From Asterella californica (taxonomy: Eukaryota > Streptophyta > Marchantiopsida > Marchantiales > Aytoniaceae), in NCBI GenBank assembly GCA_036924285.1, contig JAYKYS010000007.1, positions 5,642,001 to 5,706,000 of the forward strand: DNA of 64,000 nt. The letters are read 5' to 3'. Positions 45,639 through 56,519 of the stretch are shown here, piece after piece (within the stretch, counting starts at the first letter, position 1; each line of letters opens with the position of its first letter). The translations under genes were made by a program, and so were the position numbers. The notes beneath the pieces are model-generated. The model was not told the DNA's origin. It saw nothing but the letters and a program-made list of their open reading frames with translations, and searched no databases.

Positions 45639-46657
45639 TGTCGTGTCGTGGATCGACTCATATCTGAAATTCAGACTTCGATGCTTGTCGCTCCAAAGAC
45701 ACTCATGAGAAAGCAAGCTAGGCCCCAGCTAACGGACTTTTGGCATAATTTTGGATCTCCACTTTCATCGCATCAGTGGATAGAGCTCTTTGTCAGCACT
45801 CCATAAGCACTTCGTCTACTTCGTTTGGACGCTTAGTGGAGAAGTTACAAGACTCGAAAGATGAGTAACACAAGCTAAGCTCCAGCTTACGGGCTTTTGG
45901 CACGACTTCGAATCTTCAATTTCATCGCATCAATGGGTAGAGCTCGTTGTCAGCTTTCCATAGGCACTTTGTCTACTTCATTTGGACGCATAATGGAGAA
46001 GTTACGAGATTCGAAAGATGGATAAAACAAGCTAAGCCCCAGCTTACGAGCTTTTGGCACAACTTCGGATCTTCATTTTCATTACATCGATGGGTAAAGC
46101 TCCTTGTCAGCTTCCCATGGGCACTTTGTCTATTTCATTTGGACGTCTAGTGGAGAAGTTATGTGATTCGAAAGATGGGAAATTCAAGCTGAGCCCTAGT
46201 TTACTTGCTGATTGGGTATTTGCAGCTTCAGACGCTATACTAAGGACACAAGGGGCCTGCTTCCTCATTATTGAAGAAACCTTGTACGTACGTAAGGGGG
46301 GCAGCTTAAGGGGTCAGCTTGTTTCTGCGACCTGTCGGTGGACGTTTTGGAGAATTGGGAAGTCCAATACACGCGCGCAAGGTGTCATTGGGTTCAGATC
46401 TGTGCAGGCTACGTGTGGGTTAAGACGGTTCTTGAAGAGACGGATCGAGGAATGTGTTCTGGGAGAAATTGAGACACAGAGAGGAGATTTTGGGAGCTTC
46501 AGTGATCTGTGAAGGAGAGTTGGACCGTTCGGATCGTTCGGACCGTTCCGGAGTCCAAACTTGTTGTCCTTAGATCCATCGGGATCAGAACAACGAGTTC
46601 TTCAAGAAATTGAAGACGATACTAAGTTTCATCGGACGGTTTGAGAATTTTGAGTGA
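45639..46657 (+). repeat. LTR 5' half, plus orientation
   Basis: Starts TGTCGTGTCGTGGATCG and runs through subrepeats (45690-46150) into the unique part. It stops abruptly at 46657 inside sequence corresponding to about 7735 of the 5' LTR at 6725-8746. The missing part (LTR 3' half, primer site, gag N-terminus) is not present in the following sequence, which is inverted. Confidence 0.85.
46054..46512 (+). CDS. LTR ORF, diverged copy
   Basis: A 152-codon sense reading in the LTR, homologous to the 174-codon ORF of the gag-only element. Shared segments are ADWV(F/L)AA, GVIGFRSVQAT / GVVGFRSVQAT and RRIEECVLGEIE / RRIEECVLREIE. It contains many replacement differences but no stop until its divergent C-terminus. 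The function is unknown. Confidence 0.35.
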   Translation: MAQLRIFIFITSMGKAPCQLPMGTLSISFGRLVEKLCDSKDGKFKLSPSLLADWVFAASDAILRTQGACFLIIEETLYVRKGGSLRGQLVSATCRWTFWRIGKSNTRAQGVIGFRSVQATCGLRRFLKRRIEECVLGEIETQRGDFGSFSDL

Positions 46658-46669
46658 AATTGAGTATGT

Positions 46670-48535
46670 ACAGTGCAACTACTTTTTGAATCTTGAGCAA
46701 CCTCTCCATCAGCCTCCTGTGATCCCTCAGGCTGCTCAAGCGGGATCATAGTAGCAGTAGATCCATCACTCTCGCTATCCCGTCCTACGAGAGTGGTTTC
46801 TGAAAACCCTTACTCCTACAGATAGGAGAATCCCTCAAGGTCTACCGGTTTTGTTCGTGGTTCGTACGAACGGTCAGAAACTGCACAGAACGTCTATCAT
46901 CTGGACTACGGATCTTAGCATAATGAGATCCATCATCCATCACTTTGGTCTCCATTCGAACTACAGTGATATAAGGCTGACCGAGAATCACAGGATATGA
47001 AGCAGAAGATTGCACGAAGAAGTGCGGATCTACATCCACATCATCTATTTTCACCTTCACGTTAGGACAAGCGCCGTATAGCTCACCTTTCTGGTTCTTT
47101 GCAGCACGTAGCACCCAACCATGGTTCAGCTCGATAGGCCACTGATCTCTCTCGTACACCTCCCGTGACATGATGTTGATCTCAGATCAACTAAAGCAGC
47201 AACAGGTTCAGCCAAACTTCCAAGACGAACTCGTGTAGCAGTTGTAGCACGAGCCCAATGTCTCCTTTTGAAATCACTATCAGTAGCTGGACTCTCCTCG
47301 CCAGCTTCCTCATCATCGAACTCAATAGTGTTGGTATCAGCAACCAACGCTTCTTGCTGGTATCCCTTGTCATCAACTTCCTGAAAATGCACCTTTCCAA
47401 ACTCTACATCATTCACAGAAGCTCCTACCACATCTATCATTTGGCTTTCCACTTGTTCAGACATCACCTGTCTTTGCGCTTGATGATGTCGATGATCAGT
47501 TCGTGAAACTCCCTCTTTGCAATATCAAGAACTTCTCGAAGAGAAAACTCGATTCGTGCATCCAGTATCCTCTGCTCCAAGATGCTCTTCAGATCAGTAG
47601 AAGTTTCAATATCAGCTGTCAACTTGTAAGCCGGTCCCTTCCCTTTCTCTTGGGCAGTAAACCGCCTACCAGCAGTCGTTGGCTCCTGCTAGGATCTCTG
47701 CACGTCCTCCATAGGACTTGGTGCAGGTGGAGGAGCTGCAGAAGTAGACGGGATGTCCTCAAGAAGAGCCGCTCGTCTCCTTGTGACTCTTCGTCTATCC
47801 CAAGTCTCCTCAAGAACTCCAGTATCAAGTTCAGAGGCTTCTCGTCGCCTCTTTTCTTCCACAGAAGCATCCTGCCAATGAACATGTCTATCTACATCCA
47901 AGAATGCTCTGATAGAAGCAGCATGTACAGGATCTCCCCATCCTGTGACCTTAAGAATAGACTCGGCTCCTCTCTTCAGTATCTCAGAAGGAACTGGAGC
48001 CACACTCTTCTCAGCAATCTTATCTAGCAATGTAGGACTAGAAGAGACCTCAATATGCCCAGCATATACATCAGAATTTACCAGCGGTGTCATTAACGCA
48101 GTTGCTGTTGCAGCCGCAGTAATCTGAGGTAGACTCCTCATGCCTCCTCGGCCAAACTGCGTGCTCAACGGCTCTCCAGTAGAAGAAAGGTGCAGCCTAC
48201 CGTTCTGGTAGCGAACCACACCATCTCGCAAAGCAGCTGTGAGCTCTTGACAATCTCTCCGGAAGTGATCAGAACTGTCACAACAGATACATCTACGAAC
48301 AGGAGCTCCTCCTGGACGTGCAGCAGCAGGCGCCGGTGGCTGCTCTCTCTGCAATCCAGCTAACTCTATCTTCAGCTCTCGCATCTGCCGAATTAGATCT
48401 TCAATCTGGTTCTGTTGACCATGGTTCTCCGCAGGTCTCTGAACAGGTGCCTTTTGTGCCGGAGTTGGCACAACTGACATCAAAGGAACTGCAGCTGGGA
48501 CAACAGGTCTGGGAGCAGGGGCCAAAGAAAATCTG
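46670..48535 (-). pseudogene. Retrotransposon gag-protease block, inverted
   Basis: Minus-strand block. A gag segment (48525 downward) has an intact zinc knuckle CICCDSSDHFRRDC (CX2CX4HX4C, near 48265-48305). It is followed by a linker and a protease region broken after RLGSLAEPVAALVDL near 47190. The downstream protease half, ASYPVILGQPYITVVRMETK, reads in the ORF 47171-46842. The gag N-terminus is absent at 48535, where sequence switches strand into pol. Gag packages RNA and protease matures the polyprotein; this block is non-functional. If it were flipped in place it would restore the gag-protease-pol order with the neighbour at 48538. Confidence 0.85.
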
Positions 48536-48537
48536 GT

Positions 48538-51500
48538 TTGATGGCTTTCAGTTTTGATGATTGGAGTGAGTTCACGCGGATAGAGGATTTGACTGAGAAG
48601 AGTAGAAGACAGATGGAGAGGTGTGCAGCAAATCTGCGCTGTACAGGAGTTATGAAGGAAGAAGAGATGATTTCTGGTGTTTATGAGGAGTTTGTAGGTG
48701 TACAGTCTTTTGTTCGTTGGCTAGATGATGTAGATAGATTGATGGAACAGATGAGAGGTAGGGAGGTGATCCTCATCCATTCTCGTGAAATATATGAGGA
48801 GATTATCTCGTACTTGCGATATCGTCCTCATCCGAGACTGGAGAATGGATGGAAGGATGCAGTCTGTTGATGTGGCTTACATCAAGAAGCGGAAGTACAC
48901 GCCAAGTATAAAGCTGTAGCGAGGAAGGTGAGACCTGTGGCGACCCAATTACTTGTTGATTCTCAGCAGCAGATGGAGTTAGCGGCTGTTGAGCCTGTGA
49001 TTAGAGATCTTACATAGGTAGGACACAAGTTTACTCAAGAGACACTCGAGCAGCTCCAGATAGGAGGGGTGGCTTCTTGACTGAAGAGGAGAAACGAGCT
49101 TTTGAACAGATGATAGTTAGCCATGGTAAGGCATTTTCTTTCTCGGCTGAGGAGATAAGTTGTGTGGATCCTAGTGTGATAGCTCCGATGGTTATCTTCA
49201 CTGTTCCTCACGTACCTTGGGACTTGAAGCCGATTCCAGTCCCTCGTGCCTTGCTACCGAAGGTGATTGAGTTACTGAAGGAGAGGATGCAGATGGGTAT
49301 TCTTGAACCATCTATGGCTCCGTACTCTAGCCGATGGTTCACAGTACCTAAGAAGACAGGAGCTCTGCGCTTCATCCAAGACTTGCACCTGCCAACAACA
49401 TCACGATTCGAATGTTGGAACAGGACCTGTGGTTGATGAAGTAACTGAGGCGTTTGCTGGAAGGTCAATCTATTCTATTGGAGATCTGTTTTCAGGTTAT
49501 GATCAGTTTCAGCTTGCTTTGGAGAGTAGAGACTTGACTACCATGCGTACACCTTTGAGATTGATGCGGATGTGTACTCTTCCTCAGGGTGCGACAAACT
49601 CAGTAACCCATATGCAGAATGCGATGCATAAGATGTTACGAGAGTTTGTACCTGAGGTCTCTATCTCGTTTCTGGATGATATTCCCATGAAAGGCTGTCC
49701 GGTGGAAGACAAAGACGAAGCTGTGACTTCTAATGGATGCAGAAAGTTCGTTGCAGACCACATTCGAGATGTGGAGAAGATTCTGATGCGTTTGGATGAG
49801 GTACACCTCACTCTATCAAGTACCAAATCTCGTTTTGGTATGTCAGCGATTGTAGTGGTGGGTCATTTGTGTGGTACTTTTGGGAGACGTCCGAACCTAG
49901 AGAAGGTAGATGCTATGGCAAGGATAGCTGACTGCACCAACATCACTGAGGTTCGACGGTTCTTGAGAGCTTGTGTGTTCTTTCGTGTGAGTATTCCTCA
50001 TTATGCACACATTGCCGAGCCTCTGTATGCACTTCTGAGAAAGGGAAGGAGGTTTACTTGGCGACAAGAACATCATGAGACGATGGAGCAGCTGAAGGAG
50101 ATTCTGAAGTCTCCACCTATACTAAGGAGGCTTAGCTACGAGAGCGGGAGACCTGTGATACTGACTGTTGATACGAGTTCAAAGGCGATTGGATGGGCAG
50201 TTGGCCAAGAAGATGCAGAAGGTGTGCGGTTTGTTTCAAGGTTTGGAGCTCGGATCTTAACAGATAGACAACGTAACTATCCTCAAGTGAAGCGTGAGTT
50301 GTGGAGAGCTGTTACTACTATGAAGGTAGATCGAGAGTTCTTGATAGGAGCTCGTGTGATACTAGAAACAGATTGTTTGTCTTTGTTGGGTATGATAGCA
50401 AACTGCAATACACCAGACATAGCAATGCTGCGATGGATTGCTTATGTCCGGAGTTTGAACCCTGAGCTAAAGCATATAGCAGGGAAAGACAATCTAGTTG
50501 CAGATATGTTGTCTAGGGCTCGTTATACAGATGAGGATGAGATGTTTACAGAGGTGGAGAATGAAGAGAAGAGAGACGTTTGGTGCCAAGTTGGTCAGCA
50601 GACTTCATACTTGGAACCACTGCCGTTCAATGAGGAGTTCTACTCAGAAAAGTTCCGCAATATTGGATTTTATCTGAGTTCGTTATGCAGAAGAGAAGGA
50701 TGGAGTGGTGCAGAGTTCAAGGAGATCAGACGGAAGGCGCACAGTTATCTTCTACGTGAAGGTTATCTGTGGAAACGTCCGAAAAGAAGAGATGGAATGC
50801 TTACTAGAGTAGTGGATGATCAACCGACGAAGCTGAATCTGTTGAAAGAGTTTCATGACACCTTGTGGGCTGGACACCGTGGAGTCTGGGCTACATACAC
50901 AAAGCTGAAGGAGCGTTACTGGTGGAAGGGTTTGTATCAAGACGTGGTGGTCTTTGTTGGGTCGTGTTTGCACTGTCAGTTCTACTCTAAGGTCTGTTAC
51001 AGAGATGGGCTTGTACCTACTTATCCACATAGTATTCATTTTCAGTGCGTTCTTGATCTTGTGATGATGCCATCGGGGTTATGAGAGATGCGTTACTTGG
51101 TATTGGCTCGAGAGGATCTCTCCAACTATGTGGAGGGACCAGCACTACGGACGAAGACTACAGAGAATATCTGCAGGTTCGTGCTTGAAGATATCATCTG
51201 TCGTTATGGATCGGTTGGGAGATTACGTGCAGATAGAGGCGAGTTGAGAGGCGCTGAAGTGAAGGAGTTTTTTGCTCGTTATGGAGTAAAGCTTCGACTT
51301 ACTACTGCTATGAATCCAGAGGACATTGGTAAGAGTGAACGAGGACACCCTTCTATTGTTCACGCTTTAGTGAAAGCATGTGATGGTAGGCCTAGAGAAT
51401 GACCGAGACTACTTCCGTTTGCTTTGTGGGCTGATAGGACTACACACTGTACTACGACTGGCTATATGCCAGTTGAGCTTATGTTGGGTCAGAAACCGAT

Positions 51501-52023
51501 CATGCTTGCTGAAGAGTACTTTTCTACGTGGGCTACGCTACCGTGAGAAGATGGTATAGATCGTGCTTCACTCCTAAATTTACGTATAAAGCAGTTGGAG
51601 CGAAGGGAGGAGGATCTTGTTGATGCGTAGGAGAAGCTGAAGGTGGCTCGAGTCAGAAACAAGGAACGTTTTGACAAGACTCACCGACTACGACCGAAGT
51701 CAATAAATGTTGATGATTGGGTTCTGGTATATGATAGCACGTTGGAGAATCAGCATTCTACACTCCGTAAGTTCTCTCGAAGATGGTTCGAGTCTTATGT
51801 TGTGCTAGATGTGTATGAGAATGCCATTTATAGTTTGTGTGAGTTGGATGGTACTCCTTTGAAGCTATCAGTGACTGACAAACGTGTGAAACTGTTCAAG
51901 AGACGCAGAGGGTCAATTGAGTTATTCAACTTTTTGGAGTCAGAGCTGAGCACAACAAGAGACGGAGACGTCCCAGTGTCTGATGAGACTAAGGCGGAGG
52001 AGAACGATGATGATGAAGAATAA
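48538..52023 (+). pseudogene. Ty3-like pol relic: reverse transcriptase, RNase H, integrase
   Basis: Order on plus: protease-RT linker (48538-49076); RT start (VIAPMVIFTVPHVPWDLKP, frame change near 49430); RT core with GDLFSGYDQFQLALESRD and the catalytic box SISFLDDIPMKG near 49665; RNase H (ILTVDTSSKAIGWAVGQEDA, ILETDCLSLLGMI); integrase zinc region (FHDTLWAGHRG...CLHC); integrase core with LRADRGEL and a KSERGH glutamate segment; acidic C-terminus to 52023. The domain order RT-RNaseH-integrase is that of Ty3-like elements. Stops interrupt at 51082-51084, about 51401, about 51544 and about 51628, several being TGG to TGA relative to the copy at 58-60 kb. The frame is otherwise long and open, so the copy is fairly young. 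Confidence 0.92.
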
Positions 52024-52081
52024 GCAGAAGACTGAACAGGTTGGCACATGCCGGAGGATGTGCAGGTTTGGAGGGGGTGGA

Positions 52082-53245
52082 TGTCGTGATGTGAATCATT
52101 TCACATAGTAAATGATTCATTTCTCTGTCAAGCGCTCTGAGTGAAGTTAAGACCTTAGAGAAGTCCATTTTTGGAAGATGTTATATATTTTGAGTCTTAG
52201 TAGGTTGGTTACCATTTGATAGGGCTTAAGCTCATGGGTTGTATTTGCGTGTCGCCCATGCACGCTTTCTAGCTGATTTAAGTTATTTTTCGGGGCTGCG
52301 TGTCGTTTTAGGTAGTTTAAGTTTTACGCTGGCACTCTAGGGGGCTTGACGTGGTAGCCTATGAGTGTAGATAAGTTACCAGGTAGTTTAAGGCACAAAA
52401 GGACAGTCAAGTGGAGCTATGAACTCCCATTGGTCCATTTTTGTCTTTTGTAAAACTCTAAGTTTAGAAACAGAGCTCTAGAGTGGATTTCGAGCAATTG
52501 GTAAGGGTACTGCAAAATCTGAGAGCACATGGAGATAGAGCTCGTCGAGCCAAGCACTGTCAGTGAAATTCTTGATCGATTTGGATCAATAAACAAGGAG
52601 TTATGCCCAATTAAAGTTCGAATTGTGCCAAAACTGCATCACTTTTGTTGATTTTGGGGTTTTGAGTGCCAATTGCAGCAGAATTGAGGAAATCGCTTCA
52701 AACCTTCGTGGTTGCGTTCACTGTCAGCCGGGCTACGACTGTCAAAAAAGTTTCAAGTGATTTGAGTTACTGAGTAATTCCGGGTGACCGCTGAAGTAGA
52801 GGGGGTCTGAAAAGCTCTCAATCTGGAACAGCAACTTCAGAGAGCGAGATCTGGAGTTCTGTGTGGAATCAGGAGGCCTAACTTCACAGGTGTGTTCAGC
52901 AAGCTGTGTACTGCAAATCTTGTAAGAATTTCCCAAAGTGATTGAGCCAATTCTTTGTTCTATGTCGAAACAGCTGTCTGGGTACCAAAAATTACCGTAA
53001 TTTCTCTACTCAGAAAGTTTCTACTCATATCTTAGTGCTCTGAATTGATCTGAAGCTGAAACTTCGTATGTGTATCCAGTAGGACCTTATTGACATGTAG
53101 GAGGAGTTCTGAAGTCTGAACCTTCACATATTTCTCAATCATGAGTGTCAAAGTTCGTCATCTGATCTTATCATTGCTAGTTAAGTCTGAACTTTACTTC
53201 TTGAACATATCAGAAGAGCCAAGAGACTTATATGAGTGTTTTTCA
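52082..53245 (+). repeat. LTR derivative after pol, internally deleted and truncated
   Basis: Follows a purine tract (TTTGGAGGGGGTGGA) directly, starting TGTCGTGATGTGAATC. After ~140 bp it is collinear with the core of the LTR at 56520-58540 (GCTCATGGGTTGTATTTGCG, GACGTGGTAGCCTATGAGTG, GGTCCATTTTTGTCTTTTGT). It lacks the subrepeat region and stops near 53215-53245, before the LTR 3' end, where minus-strand RT begins. Confidence 0.8.
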
Positions 53246-53248
53246 GTA

Positions 53249-56200
53249 TCACCTTGAGACCTGAAGCCTATCCTTTGAGTAAACCAGCCATAGCCTGAAG
53301 CCCAACGCTTCCCTGAGTAGATTGAACACAGCCTTCAAGCTCATATCACAGTCAGAAGGTTCGTCCTTCCCAGGAAGACTCTCAACCCGACAATGTAGAT
53401 TCCAAGGCACATGCGATATAGTAAAGATTACCATAGGTGCAACTACATTTGGATCTACACATCCTACTTCATGTGACTCAAACGCAAACGTCTTACCATG
53501 CCTAGATAGCATCTCCCTGAAGCTCTTCTTCTCTTGCTCAGTAAGAAATCCATCACCTCCAATCCTCAGCTCCTTCAGTGTTGTTTCTGTGAACTGGTGC
53601 CCAATTCTTCTCGGTCCTCTGAGCGTCGGTTCTCGTGCAGCTTGCTCCATCTTCTAATCATAGTCGAGTGTTAAAGACAAAGCCACTGGTTTGACTTTCT
53701 TCGCCACTGACTTGTACTTGGTCTCCACACACACTTCTTGTCTGTCCATGAATGTATCAATCACATCATAAAGCTCCTTGGAGCTCACTCTCAACTCTAT
53801 CTACATCATTTACAGAACTTTCTACTATAGATTTCAACTCCCCTATAGTATCTACCAAATATTGTTCTTCAAACATTCCAGATATGTATTCATCTCCAGC
53901 TAACTCTCCACTATCCCACAAAGAGTGTTGTACATACTTCACATGTTGCCTCTCAAACCTCTTCAGATTCTCAACCTTCCTATAACACACTGATCCACAT
54001 GACGTCAGTCCTAAGAAGCTAGTGGATAAAGCTTCCTGCTCTACTGGATCAGGCGAGAATCCTATCTCTACTGTATCATTGAAGTCTCGCTCTTCAATGG
54101 TACTCTGCCAAAACCTCTAGACTCTCTAAACTCCTGAGTAATCTTAGGTAGTGGACGGTCCCTCAAGCTATCATGATTTCTCTCATGTTCTGCAGCAACG
54201 GTCAAAAACTGAACAGCTCTTCTGCCATCTCTACTACGTATCATAGCATAGGCTGAACCATCATCCATAACTCGTGTCTCCATTCTAACAGCAGTAATGT
54301 AAGGCTGCCCTAGAATGATAGGATAGGTTGACATGTCTTGTACAAAGAAATTCTGAACATCACTGATGTCACCCACAGTTACCTTGATGTTGGGACAAGC
54401 ATCATAGAATTCTCTCCTCTGGTTGTTGGCAGCACGGATAAGCCATTCATGGTCGGTGTCTATGGGCCACCTTCCACGCTTGTACAGCTCCTTAGACATC
54501 AGATTAATCTCTGAGTCGTGATCAATCAACGCCACTACAGGTTCCTCTAGATCTCCCAACTTCACTAAGATCTATGTGGTTGCTCTTGTCCAATGGTTGT
54601 GAGAGTAATGACTCTTCTGCGATGCTTCCACCTCATCTTCAAACCTCGCGTGTTGATACGATCTCCCCTCTGATACTTGAGAGCAATAACCAACAATCTC
54701 ATCTTCCTCATCTTCCGACAGTTTGGTCCCTAGAGCGTTAAGCGTAGCTGCTTCACCCAAAATCTGACGTTTCCTCTTGATGATATCTATGATAACCTCA
54801 TGGAACTCACGCTTTGCAATCCCAAAAATCTCACCCAAAGTAAACTCAACCTTCCCATTCAAGATACGATTCTCTAACACTTGCTTCAGGTCTGTAGCAA
54901 TCTCAATGTCAGACTGAAGTTTGTATGCAGACATCTTACCCTTCTCCTTGCTTCTCTCCTTCTCCTTGGGTGTTGTAGGTGGTAGATCCTTCATAGTCTC
55001 CTCCCGAGTAGGTGTTGTCTCATGCCTTGTCTCTGGTCTAGCCCTTTCACTCTTTGTAGCAGGCCGTTTGGCTGTAGAAGCCTCACATGCATCCTCCCTA
55101 CTGCGTTTTTCTTCTAGTATAGCTTCATGATGACTTCGTGCAACATAAGCATGTACTGACATAGTATCCACAAAGATAATTCCATCCTGTAGTTTCTCGA
55201 ATTGAGTTGCCAACCCTCCGTAGCATATCCTTGTCTAGCTTTGTTCTAGCTACGGACTGCACTACATCAGACCACAACCCAGTAGTCCCTTTCTCTCTAT
55301 CCATTTCCACTTTCACTCCACACGTAGCAGCATTCACAAGAGAAATAACATGTGATGCCGATATCTCATTCACAAGTCTCTTCATACCACCCTTGCCAAA
55401 GTTGGTTCCTAGCATCATCCCATTCTCTCTCAAATGGATCTTACCATCTTTGAAGAAGATAAGATCCTTCCTCAATGCATCTGAAAACTCTCCACAATCC
55501 TTTCTTACATGGTCTAGGCTATCACACCATATACAACGATGAACAAAGCCTTCTCTCATCTGAGGTCTCTGCATAACAGGCTGTACATTCTGCTCCTTCT
55601 CTTCTAACCTAGTGAGCTTAAGCTTAAGCTCATTCATACCCTTAATCAATTCATACCCTTAAACGGTGAGTCTTTCTCTCTAGCACTTACCAAAGCGTGC
55701 TTAGTAGGCAACTGCTTGACATGAATTATCAGAGATGCTGCTTCACTTACCACCACATTGTCCCTTCTTTTTTGTCTCTTGGTCAGCAAAGAGACAGCCT
55801 CTTCAACCTCCTTCCAATCAGTCTTCAATCCTCTCTCCTCACTCTTGTCTTCCAACAACAACTCAAGCTTCTCCTGAATAGTCACGTCCGCTGCTTGTAA
55901 GAAAAGCTCTGTCTTCTCCACCTCTAGTGTAAGCTTCTCTGTCCTAGAAAGCTGAGCATACTGACGATCAAACTCCCTTAACAACTCATTTGTAGACAAA
56001 CCCTTGTTAGGCTTAACCACCCACTCCAAGAACGTCTCTTGGTCATCCTCTCTGAATCTTCAGTGTAGTACTCCTCCTTCAAAGCGCGCATAAAACTCTC
56101 CCAACTCTATCCTTGCTGCTGCTTGAGCTCCTTCACACGCCCACGAATCTCAAGGACAACAGCAAGTTCAAAGTTCTCCATCATCTCCTTCTCAGACACC

Positions 56201-56445
56201 TTGTTCACCTCCATCTCCCTAACATAGTATCGCACGTACTTGGAAATATTTATCCCCTTGAACTGGTCCATCTTGTGCACCACAGATTGCAACGCCTTGG
56301 TTGCTAATACCTCCTTCCTCTCTATGCTCTGCTGCTGTTGCATAAACATGTGAAAAGCTTGGAACATCTTCATCGTAACAGCATCAAACTGAACTGGTTG
56401 CTGAGCAGCAACAACATCTCCACTTGATGATCCTTGGTTGGTCAT
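53249..56445 (-). pseudogene. Retrotransposon gag-protease-RT block, minus strand
   Basis: Starts at ATG 56445 (MTNQGSSSGDVV). Gag parts in order: Q-rich N-terminus; ISKYVRYYVREMEVNK; TELFLQAADVTIQEKLELLLED; zinc knuckle CIWCDSLDHVRKDC near 55530. Then a charged linker, and protease at 54565-54068 with VVALIDHDSEINLMSKELY and TYPIILGQPYITAVRMETR. RT begins in 53650-53249 (VVAPMVIFTISHVPWN) and ends there. Frames change at least between 56107 and 56029, between 55649 and 55213, and after 54068. The protease active-site loop reads D-H-D-S where related elements usually have a Gly before the Ser. With the LTR at 56520-58540 it forms a correctly ordered 5' half of an element. Confidence 0.88.
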
Positions 56446-56490
56446 GATATCTGATCTTGTAACACTCTCAAGAAAACTTCCACCCTAGAT

Positions 56491-56509
56491 TTTCACGTCG
56501 AGTTCACCA
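56491..56509 (-). promoter_or_regulatory. Primer-binding site of the minus-strand element
   Basis: Element-sense TGGTGAACTCGACGTGAAA, identical to the site at 6701-6720, located 10 bases after the LTR end at 56520. Its retention across subfamilies with different LTR cores supports a functional primer site. The matching tRNA is not identified. Confidence 0.6.
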
Positions 56510-56519
56510 AAAGAGAGTA

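Noticed and set aside
46054..46512. Calling the LTR ORF an envelope-like protein
   Set aside because: It has no signal peptide, transmembrane segment or Cys pattern, and it lies in the LTR rather than after pol.
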